From positions 1 through 9,396 of the forward strand of contig CAMHPM010000038.1 in assembly GCA_946187025.1 (NCBI GenBank): 9,396 nt of DNA, in the 5' to 3' direction. Below are positions 1 to 5,757 of this stretch, piece after piece. A program made the position numbers and the translations under genes. Numbering within the stretch: position 1 is the first letter of the stretch; every line of letters begins with the position of its first letter. Origin of the DNA: an uncultured Prevotellaceae bacterium. Its GTDB lineage: Bacteria; Bacteroidota; Bacteroidia; Bacteroidales; Bacteroidaceae. The notes beneath the pieces were generated by a model that did not search any database, was not told where the DNA came from, and saw nothing but the letters and a program-made list of their open reading frames with translations.

Positions 1-46
1 AGAACATTAATAAGTAGTAAACTTTTTTATAATTGTTGTTTTTTTG

Positions 47-81
47 GGTGGACGTACATGTGAATGTGCGTTCATTTTTTT
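47..81 (+). terminator. Probable intrinsic terminator of a gene left of the window
   Basis: A 10-bp stem pairs 50-59 with 64-73 around a GTGA loop, with two G-U wobbles; it can be extended outward by T49-A74. It is followed directly by a T run (75-81). This is the layout of a rho-independent terminator reading on the plus strand. No coding sequence is visible to its left in the window, so it would end a gene outside the window. The 63-codon open frame starting in this hairpin has no recognisable content and is taken as chance. Confidence 0.5.
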
Positions 82-262
82 ATATATATGTGTATCAATT
101 ATTATTATTTGCTACAGCTAAATACTATCAGCCCAAAGCAGCACAACTTGCCTAAGCCAACTTCCTTGCTTTTAGATCATGAACACCACATTACTTTGCC
201 ATCAGACAACTTACTTGCACTGCAACCAAGAAAGTATCCAGACTTCGTAATATGACCACACC
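82..262. other. Intergenic stretch with no recognised gene
   Basis: AT-rich DNA between the terminator and the first tandem array. The only marginal signal is TTACTTTG at 191-198, one base off the Bacteroidetes -7 consensus TAnnTTTG, with a TTG at 166-168 about 22 bp upstream. No gene follows it before the arrays, so I do not call a promoter here. Confidence 0.4.
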
Positions 263-437
263 AATACATTGCCATAATGAACGCCTCAGTTTTTTCCCAT
301 AATAACCGCCTCTATACATTACCACAATAACGGCCTCAATACTTTGTCATAATGACAGCCTCAATACTTTGTCATAATGACGGCCTCAATACATTGCCAT
401 AATGACGGCCTCAATACTTTGTCATAATGATTGCCAC
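263..437. repeat. Tandem array 1: seven units of 25 bp
   Basis: Units start at 263, 288, 313, 338, 363, 388 and 413. The core of each is an AATACTTTGTCATAATGA-like stretch followed by a CGGCCTC-like block; the last unit diverges at its end. The units at 338, 363 and 388 are nearly identical, and the outer ones (288, 313) are worn. There are no unique spacers, so this is not CRISPR. A period of 25 is not a multiple of 3, which argues against coding. Several units carry TACTTTG, resembling a Bacteroidetes -7 element. Confidence 0.93.
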
Positions 438-646
438 GGACACAAGAAGTGTTGCTCTCATTCTTTTAGGTAATTGAACCATCGTTGCAATTAGTGTGAG
501 CAAATACTACACTGGATACTAAATGGAAAGAAGCGGGAAATTACCACACAGATATTAAAGTTATTCAACACAAACGCATAAACAGTTCAATAGTAATATA
601 ATCAGAAAGAGCCAAAGTATGAGCTTATATAATTATAAGTGCTGCC
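438..646. other. Spacer between arrays 1 and 2, no gene seen
   Basis: About 210 bp of AT-rich unique DNA with no open frame of note, no convincing promoter pair and no strong hairpin. It separates two arrays that share no unit sequence. Confidence 0.5.
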
Positions 647-935
647 ACATTCGAATATAAGTATGGGCATGTCTCAATATTGGTGCGGCTGCATTTGAAT
701 ATAAGCATGGACATGTTTCAATATTGGTGCGGATACATTCGAATATAAGTATGGGCATGTCTCAATATTGGTGCGGCTACATTCGAATATAAGCATGGGC
801 ATGTCTCAATATTGGTGCGGCTGTATTCGAATATAAACATGGGCACATCTCAATATTGGTGGGGATATATTCGAATATAAGTATGGGCATGTCTCAATAT
901 TGATGCGACAACAACTCAATATAAACATGCATTTC
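647..935. repeat. Tandem array 2: about seven units of 44 bp
   Basis: Units are in register at 648, 692, 736, 780, 824, 868 and a decayed one at 912, exactly 44 bp apart. Each contains the 8-bp palindromes ATTCGAAT and CAATATTG, separated by a TATGGGCATGTCT-like block, then GGTGCGGCT. Every position is conserved across units, so there are no spacers as in CRISPR. The period is not a multiple of 3. The array lies about 95 bp beyond the stop of the LytTR gene and could be part of its 3' untranslated region if transcription reads on. Confidence 0.93.
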
Positions 936-1029
936 CGAATATGAATTTGTGGAAGATTAATATAGAATCAGAAGACTGAAGATATATACGAAGTGCATGA
1001 CAAGATGATGTTTCTCCATATGATAAGAA

Positions 1030-1830
1030 TTAAAGCAACGAGGATATACCATCGTAGAACTTCTTACTTACCGGGATATGAGTCTTTTCCCTCGAATCGA
1101 GTTCTGCAATAATGTAGCCTTCTTTTTCTTTGCGTAGAGATTTAACATGCGATTTATTAATATAATATGAACGATGGCAACGTAAAAAACCATTTGCATT
1201 ACATATATCTTCTATGTTCTTCATCGTGTTACGTAGAACGTACGAGCGTTCTTTTTCTTTTTCAAGATAGAAAACATGTACGTAATTCTCTTCAGCCATA
1301 ATATATAATACATTTGAAGCCAACACCATAAGCTTAAGATTACCACGTTCGTCACAAAAGCGCACTTTGGCATTCTCTTTTGGCTCATAGATTACATGGG
1401 CATTATTTAGCCTTAGCGAAAGACTGATAATAACATATGGAAGAACCAGGATAAGCGTAAGGCAATAGAAAGAATGTCCTAACACTTCAAGATATGGCAT
1501 GGTATGTGCAAGCATCAGCCACATATATAGTGTCATAAAATGTGCAATGACAAACACTTCCATACAGCACCAGAATATGTACCATCCAGAAGAAAGATTC
1601 ATTCGGCCACGCAAGCTGTATAGTGTGAGTCGTGTTATCAACAAAACAACCAAAATGATACAAGTGATCATGGTCAGGTTGAAAGCATATAAACCACGAT
1701 TCATATTAAGGAAATCGTCAAGATCAAACGGACGATATACAAGCACAAACACCATAAAGGAGAATGGTATCATAAGAATATGCAACATTTGCACATTGAA
1801 ACGATAGAATATGTCAGGAATCTTAGCCAT
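1030..1830 (-). CDS. Membrane-anchored LytTR-family transcriptional regulator
   Basis: A 266-residue protein. The N-terminal half has four hydrophobic segments, roughly residues 13-33, 48-70, 82-107 and 116-140, predicted to sit in the inner membrane. The C-terminal part, about 155-264, is a LytTR DNA-binding domain: the signature stretches are LYIMAEENYVHVFY (175-188) and FLRCHRSYYINKSHV (215-229), matching the family's nYv and RvHrSyiVN patterns. There is no receiver (CheY-like) domain, so it is not a classical response regulator; the membrane part may sense a signal or partner directly, a common Bacteroidetes arrangement. The ATG at 1830 is preceded by an A-rich leader and a -7-like element at 1882-1889. 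It is divergent from the truncated ligase gene and may regulate it and itself (inference). Its natural signal is unknown. Confidence 0.88.
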   Translation of the reverse strand: MAKIPDIFYRFNVQMLHILMIPFSFMVFVLVYRPFDLDDFLNMNRGLYAFNLTMITCIILVVLLITRLTLYSLRGRMNLSSGWYIFWCCMEVFVIAHFMTLYMWLMLAHTMPYLEVLGHSFYCLTLILVLPYVIISLSLRLNNAHVIYEPKENAKVRFCDERGNLKLMVLASNVLYIMAEENYVHVFYLEKEKERSYVLRNTMKNIEDICNANGFLRCHRSYYINKSHVKSLRKEKEGYIIAELDSREKTHIPVSKKFYDGISSLL

Positions 1831-1849
1831 TTTTATCCCTATTTTATAT

Positions 1850-1882
1850 GTGACGAATGAATTAACATCTGAAATTCGTCAC
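1850..1882. promoter_or_regulatory. Perfect 9-bp inverted repeat, candidate operator
   Basis: The arms GTGACGAAT (1850-1858) and ATTCGTCAC (1874-1882) are perfect complements separated by 15 bp. The right arm abuts the -7 element of the LytTR promoter and the rest covers the likely transcription start. This could be a protein-binding operator for autoregulation or a hairpin in the 5' leader. The sequence does not tell which. Confidence 0.5.
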
Positions 1883-1889
1883 AAATATA
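1882..1889 (-). promoter_or_regulatory. -7 element of the LytTR gene promoter
   Basis: Read on the minus strand this is TATATTTG, a perfect match to the Bacteroidetes -7 consensus TAnnTTTG, 51 bp upstream of the ATG. No TTTG is found at the expected -33 distance, so the promoter would be weak or activator-dependent. One arm of a 9-bp inverted repeat touches this element. Confidence 0.5.
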
Positions 1890-1933
1890 CTGATTTTATC
1901 CCTAATACACGCATTTAGTCACATTATTTAACT

Positions 1934-1957
1934 AAATATCACAGATATTTGCGCAAA
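1934..1957. promoter_or_regulatory. Overlapping palindromes at the plus-strand -33 region
   Basis: AAATATC-ACA-GATATTT (1934-1950) is a perfect 7-bp inverted repeat with a 3-bp centre. It overlaps a second palindrome, TTTGCGCAAA (1948-1957), whose TTTG is the -33 element of the promoter reading toward 2251. A factor bound here would directly block or recruit polymerase. Confidence 0.4.
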
Positions 1958-1979
1958 ACATATATAATTTGTTACTTTG
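1948..1979 (+). promoter_or_regulatory. Promoter for the truncated acyl-CoA ligase gene
   Basis: TTTG at 1948-1951 is followed after 20 bp by TTACTTTG at 1972-1979, one mismatch from TAnnTTTG. Spacing and sequence fit the Bacteroidetes housekeeping promoter. Transcription would begin near 1986, giving a leader of about 265 nt that includes tandem array 3. Confidence 0.55.
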
Positions 1980-2063
1980 CAGTCGAAAATCCGAAGTTGA
2001 GTATCAACAAGTCGGAAAGATTCGAAATACGGAATACAAACAATGTATTGATGTGTTCAACAA

Positions 2064-2225
2064 CGAATTCAAACAATGAACTTAAGGCCGCGAATTCAGA
2101 CATTGGATTTAAGGCTACGAATTCAGACATTGGATTTAAAGCTGCGAATTCTAACAATGAACATAAGGTTACGGATTCAGGCGACGAAATACAAACTGCG
2201 AAATCATAAAAACGAAATACAAACA
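2064..2225. repeat. Tandem array 3: six units of 27 bp in a 5' leader
   Basis: Units begin at 2064, 2091, 2118, 2145, 2172 and 2199. The second and third are almost identical; the last two are degenerate. The typical unit begins CGAATTC, then AGACATTGGATTTAAGGCT. With a period of 27 the reading frame stays open. A frame with an ATG at 2051 and a stop at 2207-2209 would give a 52-residue peptide with NSDIGFKAA-type nonapeptide repeats. Other frames are open too, so translation is doubtful. The array lies between the promoter and ATG of the plus-strand gene, so copy-number change would alter its leader. Confidence 0.9.
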
Positions 2226-2250
2226 ATAAAGAACAAAAAACAAATAATAT

Positions 2251-3159
2251 ATGAAACGAATAAAACCGACCTACGACTTCAATGCTAACGACATCGCATT
2301 GACAAATTTCAGCATGGGAGAGACAATCACCTATGCTCAACTTGCCATTGGTATATCTAATATCCACAAGATATTATATTATAATAATGTGGGGAAAGGT
2401 GATCATATCTTACTTGTAAACGACGGAACCCCCGAATGGGTAACTCGTCTTGCAGGCATAGTTACGTATGGTGCAGTGGCTGTAATCATTCCAAACAACC
2501 TTAGTAGCTATGAACGAACCGATATTATCACACGTGAGGGCATCAGAGAGGATATAGATTTATCGGACAAAAGTGGAAAGAACACGACGCATGAAGCAGT
2601 TGACATCGACATCTTCAAGTTTACACTTAACGATGAAATTATAATTGATTATACCTACAACGAATTCGGTTTCTTATCGCCTTCACGTACAAAGGTATAT
2701 GAATTTATGCAGCTTGCCGAAGACATAAAACGTCGTTATATGAAGATTCGTCATTCGCGTATGCCATCAATGCTTTTGGCAAATCGCGAATGTATGAATG
2801 CAAAGGAGATTCTCGCCTCTTTGTCAATAGGTTCACATATTACTCTGGCTGGCACACATCCTACATCAGGTGCACTACTACGTTGCCTCAAGAAATGCCG
2901 TCCACATTTTGTATATCTCGATACAAAGACAGCAGAAAACATGATTCGCGAGCGAGTGTTTCCTATTATGAAAGACCCTGACATGAAACATTATATGAAC
3001 AGTTCTCATGCACGTCGGACCATGCTTAAACAGGTTCGTAAACGTATGTTGTTTGCACTCGGAGGATGTATATTGATAGTCAGTGTAACAGGAGGCAGGT
3101 TCAGTCCCGAGGTGGAACAATTCTTGCAAAAGATTGAGTTCCCTTACATCTTTATGTAA
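2251..3159 (+). CDS. Truncated AMP-binding (acyl-CoA ligase-like) protein lacking the P-loop
   Basis: A 302-residue protein that follows the first half of Bacteroidales AMP-forming acyl-CoA ligases. Residues 20-85 match the N-terminal region (ETITYAQLA, then GKGDHILLVNDGTPEW and AGIVTYGAVAVIIPNNLS). Residues 182-245 match the segment around the substrate pocket (CRPHFVYLDTKTAENMIRERV). Residues 271-299 match the segment after FGG (VTGGRFSPEVEQFLQKIEFPY). The ATP-binding P-loop expected near 133-150 (YTSGTTGxxKG) is replaced by YTYNEFGFLSPSRTK. The protein stops exactly where YGxTE should follow, so the second half of the fold and all of the C-terminal subdomain are missing; family members are usually about 500-600 residues. 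It cannot be an ordinary ligase. The frame is nevertheless intact for 300 codons and has its own promoter. It is either a decaying pseudogene or a repurposed pseudoenzyme. The ATG at 2251 has an A-rich leader typical of this phylum. Confidence 0.7.
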   Translation: MKRIKPTYDFNANDIALTNFSMGETITYAQLAIGISNIHKILYYNNVGKGDHILLVNDGTPEWVTRLAGIVTYGAVAVIIPNNLSSYERTDIITREGIREDIDLSDKSGKNTTHEAVDIDIFKFTLNDEIIIDYTYNEFGFLSPSRTKVYEFMQLAEDIKRRYMKIRHSRMPSMLLANRECMNAKEILASLSIGSHITLAGTHPTSGALLRCLKKCRPHFVYLDTKTAENMIRERVFPIMKDPDMKHYMNSSHARRTMLKQVRKRMLFALGGCILIVSVTGGRFSPEVEQFLQKIEFPYIFM

Positions 3160-3170
3160 GCGAAAACTCA
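3135..3170. other. Two-part hairpin across the stop codon of the truncated gene
   Basis: CTTACAT (3143-3149) pairs perfectly with ATGTAAG (3154-3160) around a CTTT loop, and TGAGTT (3135-3140) pairs with AACTCA (3165-3170) outside it. The TAA stop of the plus-strand gene lies in the inner stem. No T run follows on the plus strand; on the minus strand a short AATCTTTT follows. It may act as a weak terminator or an mRNA 3' end structure for the convergent transcripts. Confidence 0.45.
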
Positions 3171-3187
3171 GACAAATTAAATTTGTA

Positions 3188-3313
3188 TTAGTTAGGTTAA
3201 CCTTTCCATTAGATAGATCAACTTTTCTATTAGATAGGTTAACCTTTCCATTAGATAGATCAACATTTCTATTAGATAGGTTAACCTTTCTATTAGATAG
3301 CTTATCTATTCTA
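3188..3313. repeat. Tandem array 4: six 21-bp units of two alternating types
   Basis: Units start at 3188, 3209, 3230, 3251, 3272 and 3293. Odd units have TTAGATAGGTTAACCTTTC and carry the 10-bp palindrome AGGTTAACCT (3194-3203, 3236-3245, 3278-3287). The second and fourth have TTAGATAGATCAAC instead, giving a higher-order period of 42 bp. The sixth is divergent and forms TAGATA-GCT-TATCTA. The array fills most of the gap between two convergent genes. The 21-bp period equals two turns of B-DNA, so palindromes lie on one face. Confidence 0.92.
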
Positions 3314-3327
3314 AAAAGTAAGATCTA

Positions 3328-4035
3328 CTATTCCAAGCTGCCTTCGATTACATCATACACTTCGGCCATTATGGCCTTTGTGTTTTTTCCTTGACGCTGT
3401 TCGGTTGTAATGGGGTCGTGAATGATAAGCGACACCTGTGTTCGAGTCACCGATTTAGCTTTCCGGCTGAAAGCACGGAATGAGCCGTTAATAGTGATAG
3501 GAACAATCGGAAGGCCTATTTCATTGGCAAGCATGAATGCACCCCGCTTGAATGGTATCATCTTGCCGTCGTAGGTACGTGTACCCTCCGGGAAAATAGA
3601 CATAGACATTCCATCTCTCAGTGTTTTACGAGCATCCTTCACGGCTTTTTCAATAGAAGCCAAGCTGTCGCCTACAAATATCTGCTTTGAAAACATACAT
3701 GCAACACCAACCAAAGGCATCTTCTTCAAGTAGTCTTTCATCATCCACTTAAACCCGTGATTCAAAAAGCCGTACATAAGGAGTATATCGAAGTATCCCT
3801 GGTGGTTTGCGAGGAAGATGTATGACTGTTTTTTGTCGAGTTTCTCGATGCCTTCCACTTTCACTGGTAACAAATAGAGCACAAATGCACCCTTACCCCA
3901 AAAACGTGGTATGTAATTATGCGCAAGGGCATCGCATCTGAAGATGGATGACACGATTACCAGCACTGCAATAAAAAATGTGTATATAATGAACAGAGGC
4001 GTGGCAATCAGGAGAGAATATAGTTTATATATCAT
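3328..4035 (-). CDS. 1-acyl-sn-glycerol-3-phosphate acyltransferase family protein (PlsC type)
   Basis: A 235-residue membrane-associated acyltransferase of the PlsC/LPLAT family. These enzymes move an acyl group from acyl-ACP or acyl-CoA to lysophosphatidic acid or a similar acceptor, at the inner membrane, in phospholipid synthesis. An N-terminal hydrophobic segment spans about 5-32. The catalytic HX4D motif is NHQGYFD (77-83), the glycerophosphate-binding motif is FPEGTR (148-153), and the fourth block is LPIVPITINGS (175-185). I chose the ATG at 4035 rather than the frame's earliest start at 4128, because the family start matches MIYKLYSLL and the longer version would overlap the preceding gene. 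AGGA lies just upstream of this ATG. It is last in the cluster, 23 nt after the metallophosphoesterase. Acceptor specificity cannot be read from the sequence, so it may not be the main PlsC. Confidence 0.88.
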   Translation of the reverse strand: MIYKLYSLLIATPLFIIYTFFIAVLVIVSSIFRCDALAHNYIPRFWGKGAFVLYLLPVKVEGIEKLDKKQSYIFLANHQGYFDILLMYGFLNHGFKWMMKDYLKKMPLVGVACMFSKQIFVGDSLASIEKAVKDARKTLRDGMSMSIFPEGTRTYDGKMIPFKRGAFMLANEIGLPIVPITINGSFRAFSRKAKSVTRTQVSLIIHDPITTEQRQGKNTKAIMAEVYDVIEGSLE

Positions 4036-4058
4036 CGTTTTCCTATCTATTTTATTAA

Positions 4059-4982
4059 TTATTTTCGTTTGAGTGTCAATACCGACAGTTCCGGCCATGC
4101 ACCGACACGCATCGGAACCGGCACACACCCTACCCCTTCATTTATATGTAGTGTTTGTTTTACATTACGTTCATTCTGCTCATCGGTCTTGGTGTTAAAA
4201 TACGCACCGCTCCATTCGTCGTAAACAAAGGCCACAGGCGACCAACCAAAAATCTTGAATTGTCCGGCATGAGTGTGTCCTGACAAAGTGAGTTGTATAT
4301 CAGTGTCTGGAATTACAGAGCGGCGCCAGTGTGTGGGGTCATGGCTAAGCAGCACCTTGAATGCACCATCTTCCACACCCTTAGTTGCTTTTGGTAAGTC
4401 TCCGTATTGTGGAAAGTGTGGTGGTGTTCCGTCGTTTTCCACACCGACGATTACGATGGAATCGTTGTCACGATGTATCACGTCGTGGTCGTTGAGTAGT
4501 AGTTTCCATCCCATGTTAGCATGACGTCTATGCAAGTCTTTGATGTCAGCCAGGCGTTGTCCGACAGTGTAATTACGCATATATAGTGCATAGTCGTGGT
4601 TTCCCATGATGGCATATACTCCATCTGGGGCTGACAGTTTTGCCAAAGTCTCTTCAAAGCCATTGAGTTCGTCGGCCTTCATCGTAACTATATCGCCGGT
4701 GAAGGCTATCATGTCGCAATGTTGTGAGTTGATCAGTTCCACAATCTTGGCTACATCTTCTTCGTGTCCTAAATGAAATGCCATTGCATGGAAGTCGGAA
4801 AAATGTAGAATCCTGTACCCGTCGAATGCCTCTGGCAGGTCGTCGAAGTATAGTGTACGCTCGTTTACGACGAAATGACGACTTCCGTAGAAGTATCCGA
4901 ACAACACTACAGTAATCCCCAAAAGGATTATTATGCCAAATATCGTGACCATTTTCTTGACAATCTTTTTTCCTTTATTCAT
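4059..4982 (-). CDS. Membrane-anchored metallophosphoesterase (YkuE/YaeI-like)
   Basis: A 307-residue calcineurin-like phosphoesterase. One transmembrane segment lies at about 11-31, so the catalytic domain probably faces the periplasm. Metal-binding motifs appear in order: SDFH (62-65, D63 and H65), GDIV (D97), GNHD (127-130), LSHDP (H214) and SGHTH (234-238). The C-terminal stretch GVGCVPVPMRVGAWPEL is typical of the YkuE/YaeI family, some members of which act on lipid-linked pyrophosphates such as UDP-diacylglucosamine. The true substrate here is unknown. I start at the ATG at 4982, just before the basic residues leading into the membrane segment; the frame stays open to 5093, but that would run deep into the preceding gene. 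The chosen start overlaps the preceding stop by 8 nt, implying translational coupling. Confidence 0.9.
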   Translation of the reverse strand: MNKGKKIVKKMVTIFGIIILLGITVVLFGYFYGSRHFVVNERTLYFDDLPEAFDGYRILHFSDFHAMAFHLGHEEDVAKIVELINSQHCDMIAFTGDIVTMKADELNGFEETLAKLSAPDGVYAIMGNHDYALYMRNYTVGQRLADIKDLHRRHANMGWKLLLNDHDVIHRDNDSIVIVGVENDGTPPHFPQYGDLPKATKGVEDGAFKVLLSHDPTHWRRSVIPDTDIQLTLSGHTHAGQFKIFGWSPVAFVYDEWSGAYFNTKTDEQNERNVKQTLHINEGVGCVPVPMRVGAWPELSVLTLKRK

Positions 4983-5712
4983 AAATATACTTTTTTGTTT
5001 CTTCAATACTGAACCCACGTCTGCGCGCATAGTCAGCAACCTGCTCGTCTGTGATTTGCCCGATACGGAAATAACGTGCGTCGGGGTTTGCAATCATAAA
5101 CCCACTGACCGACGCATGTGGTTGCATCATCCCATGTTCGGTAAGTTTTATACCTACTTTCTCGAAGTCGCACAATGTGTCGAGCAGGAAATTTATCGAC
5201 ATATCCGGAATCGACGGGTAGCCCACTGCAGGTCGGATTATGTTGTCTCTCTCCCACCCCATCTGCTTGCATGTGTCGTCTTGCAGCTGTTCTGCCGCAG
5301 CCTCGGCCAGGCGGTCGGAAATGGTGAGTAACAGCAGGCTAAGGTATGGGTCGTCATACAATCCAGGCTTTATATCGTGTGTCTGTACGGTAGTTGCAAA
5401 CAGACAAACGCTGTCGCCATCGTCAACGAAGTCGGTCATACACAGGCACATGCCGTCGTCTCCCGGCACTTGCTGCCGCAGGAATGGTATGCGGATGTCG
5501 TTCAAGATGATGTCGTCGGCATCTGTTTTTGCCACAAAAGGTTGCAGTATGTATTTGATGTCTATGCAGCTTTCCAGTTCTGACATCATCGACAATGCTT
5601 CAGCTTTCAATCCGGCAGCCTCATCAGACCCCGGGCCTACTTTCCATGGATAGAAGAAGTGTTCCCAGCTGATGCGATCCTTGATTTCGGATATGGAGTA
5701 TTTACCTTGCAT
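4975..5712 (-). CDS. Stand-alone reactivation (AdoMet-binding) domain of cobalamin-dependent methionine synthase
   Basis: A 245-residue protein collinear with the C-terminal activation domain of MetH. In E. coli that domain binds S-adenosylmethionine and donates the methyl group that rescues the enzyme when cob(II)alamin forms. Landmarks are FLRQQ (77-81), CMTDFV (91-96, D94 equivalent to E. coli D946), DRLAEAAAE (133-141, E137 equivalent to E1097), RPAVGYP (160-166, R160 equivalent to R1134), and HASVSGFMIANPDARYF (199-215). All three AdoMet-contacting residues are kept, so it should be functional. The residue equivalences come from my recollection of the E. coli sequence. There is no cobalamin-, folate- or homocysteine-binding module here, so the rest of MetH must be encoded elsewhere as a separate polypeptide (inference). 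It follows pyrC by 45 nt and overlaps the phosphoesterase start. Confidence 0.9.
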   Translation of the reverse strand: MQGKYSISEIKDRISWEHFFYPWKVGPGSDEAAGLKAEALSMMSELESCIDIKYILQPFVAKTDADDIILNDIRIPFLRQQVPGDDGMCLCMTDFVDDGDSVCLFATTVQTHDIKPGLYDDPYLSLLLLTISDRLAEAAAEQLQDDTCKQMGWERDNIIRPAVGYPSIPDMSINFLLDTLCDFEKVGIKLTEHGMMQPHASVSGFMIANPDARYFRIGQITDEQVADYARRRGFSIEETKKYIYE

Positions 5713-5757
5713 TGCAGTCGTTCTGATCAGTCAATGTATGAGCCGGCTATGATAATG

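Noticed and set aside
64..255. 63-codon plus-strand frame near the left edge
   Set aside because: It begins inside the terminator hairpin, with no recognisable motif or promoter before it.
263..935. Possible CRISPR arrays
   Set aside because: All positions within the 25-bp and 44-bp units are conserved; there are no unique spacers and no cas genes.
1972..2367. 131-codon minus-strand frame over array 3
   Set aside because: It is open because of the 27-bp repeat and overlaps the promoter and 5' end of the plus-strand gene; no recognisable domain.
2251..3159. Functional long-chain fatty acid CoA ligase
   Set aside because: The P-loop and the entire C-terminal half, both needed for adenylation and thioester formation, are absent.
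3134..3394. 86-codon plus-strand frame with heptad-like repeats
   Set aside because: It is a by-product of the 21-bp array, overlaps the end of the ligase-like gene and runs into plsC on the opposite strand; it does not restore the missing ligase half.
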